64,000 bases of DNA from contig DAOUKR010000026.1 in NCBI GenBank assembly GCA_034421095.1, positions 196,720 to 260,719 on the forward strand, read 5' to 3'. The translations under genes and the position numbers were made by a program. Positions 57,752 through 64,000 of this stretch are shown in pieces (positions within the stretch are counted from its first letter, which is position 1; each line of letters starts with the position of its first letter). The notes under the pieces are model-generated. The model worked only from the letters and a program-made list of their open reading frames with translations, was not told the origin of the DNA and searched no databases. This stretch comes from JAGWBG01 sp034421095 (GTDB lineage Bacteria; Chloroflexota; Dehalococcoidia; Lucifugimonadales; JAGWBF01).

Positions 57752-59605
57752 CTACTGCTTACACTCGGGGTCGCACCAGATGGTTTCGTACTTGTAGTTC
57801 TGGCTGTATGCCGTTGGGGAAATGTTGAAGTTCTTGATTACGCTGGACACGTACATGGGCCTTACAACGAAGTAGAGACCTATCTTGGGGACTTCATCCA
57901 GGATAATCTGGGTTGCTTCCTCGGCAAGAATCTTGCGCTTGTCCCTGTCTACCTCCCTGGATTGGGCCTGGAATATCTCTTCGATTCTGGCGTTGTCCCA
58001 GCCCATGTAGTTGCTCACCACACCTTCCCTGTACACACGGCTGAACATATCCTCAGGGTCAATAATCAGGAGGCCGAGGCTCTGAAGCAGCATTTCAAAG
58101 TGCCTATTGCTTCGGTTGTCGTTGAGAGTCGCATGCTCTTGTATATCAATTGTGACGTCAATGTTCAGGAACCTCTTGAGCTGATCCGCAATAAGCTGAG
58201 ACCCTTCCACGCCGTCCAGCCCTCCTCCGGCGATAACCGATGTCTTGAAGCCGTCGGGGAAACCTGCTTCGGCCAATAGCCTCTTGGCCTCGGCTACATC
58301 ATCGGGATGTTTCTCCCCGTTCAACTCTCTGAAGCCGGGCAGCTGGGCTACCTCTTCCTCGCTGGGAGAGAACCAGTACCCCGGCGCGAAGGGCCAACCC
58401 AATGTGCCCTGCCCGCGAGTCAGTATGTCAATGAATGGCTGGCGATGGAGCGCCAGGTGCATTGCCTGCCTCACCCTCACGTCGCCAAAGGGTTCTCTAT
58501 CGAGCCTGGGGTACAGGTCTACGTGACTAGCGGGGCCTGCAAAGAGCACCGTGCCCTTGCCTGTGCCCTCCATCTGCTCTTTGAGTTGCAGCGCTTCCGC
58601 ATTGGTCATAAAAGTGACCATCGAGTTGGACATGAGGACCTGTCCCGTCTTGTGGGCGGCCGTCACCGTTCCGGCTGATGATATGATGAAGTACCTCAGG
58701 CCATCCAGGTAGGGAAGTCCTGGTTTCCAGTATTCGTTATTCCTGGTGTACTCGATGTTGACGTCCGGCTGGTAATCTTTCAGCCTGTAGGCGCCCGAAC
58801 CCAAAATACTTTCCACCAGCTTCATGTCAACGCCAGTCTCCACGTGGTGCTTGGGGCGTATTGCCATGAAGTCCAGGGCAAGGTAGGGGAAGAAGGTGGC
58901 CGCCTGGTATTTCATGGTCACATCTATGGTGTGCTCATCTATCACCTGGGAATCACCGTAGTAGGGCTTTATCACGCCCACCCAGGGCCTGGACTTCTCG
59001 GTGTCCGTCATGTCGTCCAGGCTGAACTTTATGTCAGTGGCGGTAAGAGGCATACCATCGTGCCACATGGCATTCTCGTGGAGGAAGAATGTCCAGGTCA
59101 GGCCATCCTCACTCAGCTCCCAGCTTTTGGCTATATCCCCCCTTATATCAAGGGTGTCTGCGGTCTCGGTGTCATACTCAATGAGGTTGTTGTATATGGG
59201 GGCATTCAGGTAGGCGGGGTTCCAGCCGCCCGCGTACCCGTCGAAGCCCTCAGACCTGGGTCCGTAGGGTATCATCATGGTGAGAATGTCGCCTCGCTTT
59301 GGCTGAGGGGCAGCTATGGCCGTCGGTCTGGGGGTAGGAGTGGCGCGGGGTGGCAACGTAGGGGTAGGCGACGGGAACGGCGTCGCTGTTGGTGTCTCTC
59401 CGGGTTCCAAAGTGGCCGTGGGTGCCGGCACGGCTGTTGGAGTGGGAGTTGGCTCGGGCGTCTCACCCGGCCTCAGCGTCGCTGTGGGTTCGGGTGTCGC
59501 CGTGGGTTCCGGCGTCGGGTCGTCTCCGCCGCAGGCCGCTGCTACAACCGCAATCACCAGCAGCAGGATGAAGAACATGGGCTTGAAGTGCCAATTATGA
59601 GACAT
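57752..59605 (-). CDS. ABC-type solute-binding lipoprotein (SBP family 5), copy A
   Basis: 617 residues; GGGAGGCTGCT precedes the ATG. Signal peptide with lipobox VVAAAC, then a long Thr/Pro/Glu-rich linker (PTPEPTATPEPTATLRPGET and repeats, about 27-95), then an SBP_bac_5 domain: DIKFSLDDM, AKSWELSEDGLTWTFFLHEN, AMWHDGMPLTATDIKFSLDD, DVRVRQAMHLALHRQPFIDI, AKRLLAEAGFPDGFKTSVIA. The end is FNISPTAYSQNYKYETIWCD, PECKQ. These proteins capture oligopeptides or related solutes outside the membrane for ABC import. The least similar of the three tandem copies, with own promoter and terminator. Confidence 0.92.
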   Translation of the reverse strand: MSHNWHFKPMFFILLLVIAVVAAACGGDDPTPEPTATPEPTATLRPGETPEPTPTPTAVPAPTATLEPGETPTATPFPSPTPTLPPRATPTPRPTAIAAPQPKRGDILTMMIPYGPRSEGFDGYAGGWNPAYLNAPIYNNLIEYDTETADTLDIRGDIAKSWELSEDGLTWTFFLHENAMWHDGMPLTATDIKFSLDDMTDTEKSRPWVGVIKPYYGDSQVIDEHTIDVTMKYQAATFFPYLALDFMAIRPKHHVETGVDMKLVESILGSGAYRLKDYQPDVNIEYTRNNEYWKPGLPYLDGLRYFIISSAGTVTAAHKTGQVLMSNSMVTFMTNAEALQLKEQMEGTGKGTVLFAGPASHVDLYPRLDREPFGDVRVRQAMHLALHRQPFIDILTRGQGTLGWPFAPGYWFSPSEEEVAQLPGFRELNGEKHPDDVAEAKRLLAEAGFPDGFKTSVIAGGGLDGVEGSQLIADQLKRFLNIDVTIDIQEHATLNDNRSNRHFEMLLQSLGLLIIDPEDMFSRVYREGVVSNYMGWDNARIEEIFQAQSREVDRDKRKILAEEATQIILDEVPKIGLYFVVRPMYVSSVIKNFNISPTAYSQNYKYETIWCDPECKQ

Positions 59606-59640
59606 AGCAGCCTCCCAATCTTTCAGTAGAAGCTTCCCGC

Positions 59641-59669
59641 AATATACAAGATTGCCCTGGCATTGTCAA
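59641..59669 (-). promoter_or_regulatory. Sigma70 promoter of SBP copy A
   Basis: Minus strand TTGACA (59669-59664), 17-base spacer, TATATT (59646-59641), 36 bases before the ATG at 59605. Near-consensus, and repeated for copy B at 61723-61695. Confidence 0.8.
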
Positions 59670-59784
59670 TATATTCTGCCCTAGATAGTTTATACTGATA
59701 CCTGCTAGAGATTTCACAAAAATTTTGAATTCGACGTTGCCAAAAGATAGTGCCAGGGTTGAGGGACAAGCTTGCAAAAATATA

Positions 59785-59812
59785 CAGGCCCGGAGCCTTG
59801 GCTCCGGGCCTG
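59785..59812 (-). terminator. Terminator of SBP copy B
   Basis: CAGGCCCGGAGCC (59785-59797) and GGCTCCGGGCCTG (59800-59812), 13-bp stem with a tight 2-base loop; on the minus strand followed by TATATTTTTGC. Same sequence as 61839-61866. Confidence 0.9.
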
Positions 59813-59838
59813 CACGTCCTGCGTACTTCAGCTAAAGC

Positions 59839-61659
59839 CTACTGGGGGTCACATGCCGGGTCACACCAGATGTGTTCCATCTTGTAGTTTTGGCTGTAGG
59901 CTGTGGGGGATATGTTGAAGTTCTGGACAGAGCTGGATATGAACATGGGCCTTATGACGTAGTAGAGGGGTATGTTGGGGAGCTCGTCAAAGAAGATGTC
60001 GGCGGCCTCAAAGGTCAACTCCCTCCGCCTGTCTCGGTCCTGCTCCCTGGACTGTTCATTGAAGACCTCCACGAACCTGGGAGTGGGGACCCAATGGCCG
60101 TAGTTGCTGACGGCATCCTCCCCATTATACATGCGGCTGTACATATCCTCGGGGTCAATAATCAGAAGGCCCTGGCTGCCAGCATAGAACTCGAAGTCCC
60201 CGCTGTTGCGGCGAGGATCAAGAACGGCCCGTTCCTGCGGGTCGAGGTCTATTTCTATGTTTAAGTACCTCTTGAGCTGGTCCGACGCCACCTGGGCAAA
60301 CTCTTTCACGTCCAGCCCTCCTGCCGGGACCAGCATTGCGGTCTTGAAACCGTCGGGGAAGCCGGCCTCAGCCATGAGCCTCTGGGCTTCGGCTATATCG
60401 TCGGGATGTTTCTCCCCATCGGCGGTTTGCCTGTAGCCAGGCAACTGGGACACCTCTTCATTGGTGGGAGAGAACCAGTAGTTGGGCGCAAAGGGCCAGC
60501 CCAGGGTAGCCTGTCCACGGGTCACGATTTCTATCATGGGCTGGCGGTGTACGGCGAGGTGCATTGCCTGCCTAACCCTCTTATCGGTGAAAGGCTCTCT
60601 CTGAATATTCGGGAATAGGTTGGTGTGGCTGGCCGGGCCTGCCCAGAATACGGCACCCTCGCCGCTCCCTCTCATCTGCTCGTCAAGCTGCAGTGCTTCA
60701 GCATTGGTCATCCAGGTGACCATGGTGTGGGACATGAGGACCTGCCCCGTCCTGTGGGCAGCCATAACGCTGGCAGGGGATGACAGGATGAACATCTTCA
60801 GGCCATCCAGGTACGGAAGTCCTGGCTTCCAGTAATTGGGGTTCCGTTCGTATTCAAGATGGATGTCCGGTTCATAGTCCGTCAGTATGAAGGGGCCGGA
60901 ACCCATACGGTTCTCATGGGAGTCCAGGTCAAGGCCCTTATCGTACTGGTGCTTGGGTAGCATCTGCATGTAGTCAATGGCGAGATAGGGGAAGAAGGCT
61001 GCGGCTGCGTACTTCAGGTCCACCTGCACGGTGCGATCATCTATGGCCGTGGCGTTCTCGAAGTAGGGCCTTATCACGCCTCGCCAGGGCCTGACGTTGT
61101 CCGTGTCAACTATGTCCTCGAAAGTGAACACTATGTCTGCGGCGGTGACGGGTGTGCCGTCGTGCCAGGCAGCGTTCTCGTTGAGGAAGAAGGTGAAGGT
61201 TTTCCCGCCGTTGGATACTTCCCAGGTGTCGGCAATGTCGCCCCTTATGTCGAGAGGGTCGGCAGTTTCGGGGTTGTAGTGGACCAACTCGTTGTACATT
61301 GGGGAAATCCATGCTGCGGGCAGCCAGCCACCGCGGTTAGGGTTGAAGTGACTGGGTGTGTAGGGGACCATAGCCGTCATAACGCCCCCTGCCTTCCCTG
61401 GAAGCGCAGCAGTCCCCGGCGTCGGTGTGGGCTGGGGTGCGGCGGTGGCGATAGCGGCTTCCGCTTCCGGTTCAGCGGGTCTGGTTGTAGGAGTAGGCGG
61501 GACATCGGTAGGTGCTGGCGGCTGGGTGGCCTCCTCCATCATAGCCGTGGGCGCCGGCGTCGGGGTCGCGTCATCGCCGCCACAGGCCACGGCTATAATC
61601 GCAATGATCAGCAGCAACGGAATGAAGAACATGGGCTTGAAGCCCCAATTATAAGACAT
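59839..61659 (-). CDS. ABC-type solute-binding lipoprotein (SBP family 5), copy B
   Basis: 606 residues; GGGAGGCTGCT precedes the ATG. Signal peptide with lipobox IAVAC, short Pro/Thr/Ala linker (PAPTAMMEEATQPPAPTDVP), then SBP_bac_5: VYN-type MYNELVHYNPETADPLDIRG, ENAAWHDGTPVTAADIVFTF, PFFPYLAIDYMQMLPKHQYD-like AAAFFPYLAIDYMQMLPKHQ, DKRVRQAMHLAVHRQPMIEI, AQRLMAEAGFPDGFKTAMLV, and the end MEHIWCDPACDPQ. Close relative of copy C in gene and linker, and of copy A in start and spacer DNA. Extracytoplasmic binding protein for an oligopeptide-type ABC importer not seen here. Confidence 0.93.
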   Translation of the reverse strand: MSYNWGFKPMFFIPLLLIIAIIAVACGGDDATPTPAPTAMMEEATQPPAPTDVPPTPTTRPAEPEAEAAIATAAPQPTPTPGTAALPGKAGGVMTAMVPYTPSHFNPNRGGWLPAAWISPMYNELVHYNPETADPLDIRGDIADTWEVSNGGKTFTFFLNENAAWHDGTPVTAADIVFTFEDIVDTDNVRPWRGVIRPYFENATAIDDRTVQVDLKYAAAAFFPYLAIDYMQMLPKHQYDKGLDLDSHENRMGSGPFILTDYEPDIHLEYERNPNYWKPGLPYLDGLKMFILSSPASVMAAHRTGQVLMSHTMVTWMTNAEALQLDEQMRGSGEGAVFWAGPASHTNLFPNIQREPFTDKRVRQAMHLAVHRQPMIEIVTRGQATLGWPFAPNYWFSPTNEEVSQLPGYRQTADGEKHPDDIAEAQRLMAEAGFPDGFKTAMLVPAGGLDVKEFAQVASDQLKRYLNIEIDLDPQERAVLDPRRNSGDFEFYAGSQGLLIIDPEDMYSRMYNGEDAVSNYGHWVPTPRFVEVFNEQSREQDRDRRRELTFEAADIFFDELPNIPLYYVIRPMFISSSVQNFNISPTAYSQNYKMEHIWCDPACDPQ

Positions 61660-61694
61660 AGCAGCCTCCCAATCTTTCAGTAGAAACTTCCCGT

Positions 61695-61723
61695 AATATA
61701 CAAAATTGCCCTAGCCTTGTCAA
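61695..61723 (-). promoter_or_regulatory. Sigma70 promoter of SBP copy B
   Basis: Minus strand TTGACA (61723-61718), 17-base spacer, TATATT (61700-61695), 36 bases before the ATG at 61659. Same arrangement as for copy A, offset 2054 bases. Confidence 0.8.
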
Positions 61724-61838
61724 TATATTTTATCCTGGATGGATTACGCGGATAGCTGCTATGGTTTCACAAAAGTTTTGATTTCGAAGTTGCCGAATGA
61801 TAGTGACAGGGTTGAGGGACAAGCTTGTAAAAATAGAA

Positions 61839-61866
61839 CAGGCCCGGAGCCTTGGCTCCGGGCCTG
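61839..61866 (-). terminator. Terminator of SBP copy C
   Basis: CAGGCCCGGAGCC (61839-61851) and GGCTCCGGGCCTG (61854-61866); minus strand continues TTCTATTTTTAC. Duplicate of 59785-59812. Confidence 0.9.
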
Positions 61867-61892
61867 CACGTCCTGCGCGCTTCAGCTAGAGG

Positions 61893-63716
61893 CTACTGGG
61901 GATCACATGCCGGGTCACACCAGATGTGCTCCATCTTGTAGTTTTGGCTGTAGGCCGTGGGGGATATGTTGAAGTTCTGGACAGTGCTGGATATGAACAT
62001 GGGCCTTATGACGTAGTAGAGGGGTATGTTGGGGAGTTCGTCAAAGAAGATGTCGGCGGCCTCAAAGGTCAACTCTCTCCGCCTGTCTTGGTCCTGCTCC
62101 CTGGACTGCTCATTGAAGACCTCGACGAACCTGGGAGTGGGGACCCACTGGCCGTAGTTGCTGAAAGCATCCTCCAGATACATGCGGCTGTACATATCCT
62201 CGGGGTCAATAATCAGAAGGCCCTGGCTACCGGCATAGAACTCAAAGTCCCTGCTGTCACGGCGAGGAGCCAGAACGCCCTGCTCCTGCACGTCGAAGTT
62301 GACTGTTATGCCCAAGGCCCTGTTGAGCTGGTCCGCCGCGACCTGGGCGAACTCCTTCACGTCCAGTCCTCCCGCCGGGACCAGCATTTTGGTCTCGAAA
62401 CCGTCGGGGAAACCTGCCTCAGCCATGAGCCTCTGGGCCTCGGCTATGTCGTCAGGATGTTTCTCCCCGTCGGCGGTTTGCCTGTAACCGGGCAGCTGGG
62501 ACACTTCGTCGTTGGTGGGAGAGAACCAGTAGTTGGGCGCGAAGGGCCAACCCATGGTAGCCTGTCCACGGGTCATGATCTCAATTATCTCCTGGCGGTG
62601 TAAGGCTAGGTGCATTGCTTGCCTCACCCTCTTATCGGTGAAAGGTTCCCTCTGAATATTCGGGAACAGGTTGGTGTGGCTGGCCGGGCCTGCCCAGAAT
62701 ACGGCACCCTCGCCCGATCCTCTCATCTGCTCGTCAAGCTGCAGGGCTTCTGCGTTGGTCATAAAGGTGACCATGGTGTGGGACATAAGGGCTTGGCCCG
62801 TCCTGTGGGCAGCCATAACGCTGGCAGGGGATGACAGGACGAACATCTTCAAGCCATCCAGGTATGGAAGTCCCGGCTTCCAGTAATTGGGGTTCCGCTC
62901 AAAGTCGAGGATGACGTCAGGTTCATATTCCGTCAGCATGAAGGGGCCGGAGCCCATCCGATTCTCGACCAAGTCCAGGTCAAGGCCCTGATCGTATTGG
63001 TGCTTGGGCAGCATCTGCATGTAGTCTATGGCGAGATAGGGGAAGAAGGCCGACGCTGCGTACTCCAAGTCCACCTGCACGGTGTGCTCGTCTATGGCCG
63101 TGGCACTCTCGAAGTAGGGCCTTATCACGCCCCGCCAGCCCCTGGCGTTCTCCGGGTTTACTATGTCCTCGAAGGTGAACACTATATCTGCGGCGGTGAC
63201 GGGTGTGCCGTCGTGCCAGGCAGCGTTTTCGTTAAGGAAGAAGGTGAAGGTCTGCCCGCCGTTGGATACTTCCCATCTGTCAGCGATGTCACCCCTTATG
63301 TCGAGGGGGTCGGCGGTTTCGGGATTATAGTGGACCAGCTCGTTGTACATTGGGGAAATCCATGCCGCGGGCAGCCATCCGCCACGGTTGGGGTTAAAGT
63401 GAGGCGGATTGTAGGGGACCATGGAAGTCATAACGCCCCCTGCCTTCCCTGGAAGCGCAGCAGTTCCCGGCGTCGGCGTGGGCTGGGGTGCGGCGGTGGC
63501 GATAGCGGCTTCCGCTTCCGGTTCGGCGGGTCTGCTTGTGGGAGTAGGCGGGACATCGGTAGGTGCTGGCGGCTGGGTGGCCTCCTCCATCATAGCCGTG
63601 GGCGCCGGCGTAGGGGTCGCATCGTCGCCGCCGCAGGCCGCGGCAACTGCCGCGAGTGCCATCAGCAGCGGGATGAACATCAGGAACCGGGACTTTAGGA
63701 ACTGGCGATACGACAT
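61893..63716 (-). CDS. ABC-type solute-binding lipoprotein (SBP family 5), copy C
   Basis: 607 residues from ATG 63716 (GGAGGATTATCT upstream). Signal peptide MSYRQFLKSRFLMFIPLLMA with lipobox AAAC; the mature protein is nearly the same as copy B through linker and binding domain (MYNELVHYNPETADPLDIRG, ENAAWHDGTPVTAADIVFTF, DKRVRQAMHLALHRQEIIEI, AQRLMAEAGFPDGFETKMLV, ending CDPACDPQ). Differences cluster in the region 430-500 (NRALGITVNFDVQEQGVLAP against copy B NIEIDLDPQERAV), which may alter ligand choice. Promoter region unlike A and B. No permease or ATPase gene follows in the operon direction. Confidence 0.93.
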   Translation of the reverse strand: MSYRQFLKSRFLMFIPLLMALAAVAAACGGDDATPTPAPTAMMEEATQPPAPTDVPPTPTSRPAEPEAEAAIATAAPQPTPTPGTAALPGKAGGVMTSMVPYNPPHFNPNRGGWLPAAWISPMYNELVHYNPETADPLDIRGDIADRWEVSNGGQTFTFFLNENAAWHDGTPVTAADIVFTFEDIVNPENARGWRGVIRPYFESATAIDEHTVQVDLEYAASAFFPYLAIDYMQMLPKHQYDQGLDLDLVENRMGSGPFMLTEYEPDVILDFERNPNYWKPGLPYLDGLKMFVLSSPASVMAAHRTGQALMSHTMVTFMTNAEALQLDEQMRGSGEGAVFWAGPASHTNLFPNIQREPFTDKRVRQAMHLALHRQEIIEIMTRGQATMGWPFAPNYWFSPTNDEVSQLPGYRQTADGEKHPDDIAEAQRLMAEAGFPDGFETKMLVPAGGLDVKEFAQVAADQLNRALGITVNFDVQEQGVLAPRRDSRDFEFYAGSQGLLIIDPEDMYSRMYLEDAFSNYGQWVPTPRFVEVFNEQSREQDQDRRRELTFEAADIFFDELPNIPLYYVIRPMFISSTVQNFNISPTAYSQNYKMEHIWCDPACDPQ

Positions 63717-63842
63717 AGATAATCCTCCGTGTATTTCTTTGCGTTGTGTGTTCACCGGCATGACGAGAGGCAGGACGCCTGCTCAGGTTACGACGGCATC
63801 ATCACAACCAAGGCAATTAGCCTGCCCCTCGTAGCGCCGAAT

Positions 63843-63906
63843 AGGTTATCACACCTTTTCCAAACATGTCAAGGGAACTTTGAAAACGGTATTTTTAAGG
63901 TGTGAT
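63843..63906 (-). promoter_or_regulatory. Promoter and inverted repeat upstream of SBP copy C
   Basis: Minus strand TTGACA (63872-63867), 18-base spacer, TAACCT (63848-63843). A perfect 10-bp inverted repeat, ATCACACCTT (63848-63857) and AAGGTGTGAT (63897-63906), with 39 bases between arms, brackets the -35 element; one arm touches the -10. It could be a regulator binding pair or an insertion-sequence end, because the outer arm also covers the stop codon of the transposase-like frame at 63895. Confidence 0.55.
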
Positions 63907-64000
63907 GATATTGAATTTCACCCACCGCCGCCAGCAGAGCAATGCCAGGGAATATATCAGCATCTCAATGCTTTTGCTGTAGCCTTTGGTGCGCCGTACC
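63895..64000 (-). CDS. C-terminal end of a transposase-like protein, cut by window edge
   Basis: 35 codons to a TAA stop at 63897-63895: VRRTKGYSKSIEMLIYSLAL, then LCWRRWVKFNIITP. The RRTKGYSKS..M..Y..AL pattern resembles the C terminus of IS1-like DDE transposases (RKTxxFSKxLExH). Only this end lies in the window, so the identity is tentative. If correct, an insertion sequence adjoins the tandem SBP cluster. Confidence 0.4.
   Translation of the reverse strand, partial: VRRTKGYSKSIEMLIYSLALLCWRRWVKFNIITP

Noticed and set aside
1..64000. CRISPR array or prophage
   Set aside because: No regularly spaced direct repeats, Cas genes or phage structural genes were seen.

Overview
The window is a 64 kb stretch of a bacterial chromosome with moderately high GC. 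It looks like Chloroflexota, most likely a Dehalococcoidia/SAR202-type lineage. This is inferred from gene content: luciferase-like flavin oxidoreductases, UbiD, several N-acyl-D-amino-acid deacylase-like amidohydrolases, multiple oligopeptide-type solute-binding lipoproteins, and a 5S rRNA gene standing alone. No 16S or 23S is present to confirm it. Most genes have clear GGAGG-type ribosome binding sites, and sigma70-like promoters (TTGACA/TATAAT) and GC-rich terminators are readable. I found no tRNA, CRISPR array or phage region.

Layout. 1-4.9 kb: the 5' part of a ubiD-type decarboxylase, then a locus built from repeated, partly decayed copies of a trypsin-like protease of the NAL1-like type. 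Its N-terminal segment and its catalytic domain are on separate ORFs; the locus also has a BsuPI-like protease-inhibitor lipoprotein and one intact protease with three PKD-like domains. 4.9-8 kb: VOC and HbpS-type small proteins, an LLM-class flavin oxidoreductase and a MoaD-MoaE fusion. 8-13.6 kb: lone 5S rRNA, clpC, radA and a cytochrome c lipoprotein. 14-21.9 kb: catabolic-type genes (a second HbpS-like protein, epoxide hydrolase, amidohydrolase, VOC, enoyl-CoA hydratase, MOSC, second LLM oxidoreductase, MFS exporter). 22-32 kb: orphan VWA protein, HEPN-like protein, xdhC and a mobA-like gene, first D-aminoacylase-like gene, EVE, Fic and dienelactone-hydrolase-like proteins.

32-41.4 kb: full-length metH, four small unknown genes, pyruvate phosphate dikinase, aldo/keto reductase and a DUF1802 protein. 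41.8-53.4 kb: two more D-aminoacylase-like genes flanking a two-gene DUF4268 nuclease-like cassette, a CocE-type hydrolase, a second MOSC protein overlapping a PaREP1-like gene, tandem DinB-like genes, an HMG-CoA-lyase-like enzyme and TenA. 53.4-57.7 kb: HtrA protease, Trm112-like, CopD-like, an alpha/beta hydrolase and a sugar-phosphate-isomerase-like TIM barrel. 57.7-64 kb: three tandem solute-binding lipoprotein genes, each with its own readable promoter and terminator, then the 3' end of a transposase-like gene.

Together the genes suggest a heterotroph that scavenges peptides, D-amino-acid derivatives and aromatic or otherwise recalcitrant organics. Molybdenum-cofactor accessory genes (moaD-moaE, xdhC, mobA-like, two MOSC) are scattered through the window, but no molybdoenzyme is. 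Short imperfect palindromes around a GTCATTCC core sit in many intergenic gaps. The most unusual region is the protease/inhibitor locus at 1.0-4.7 kb.
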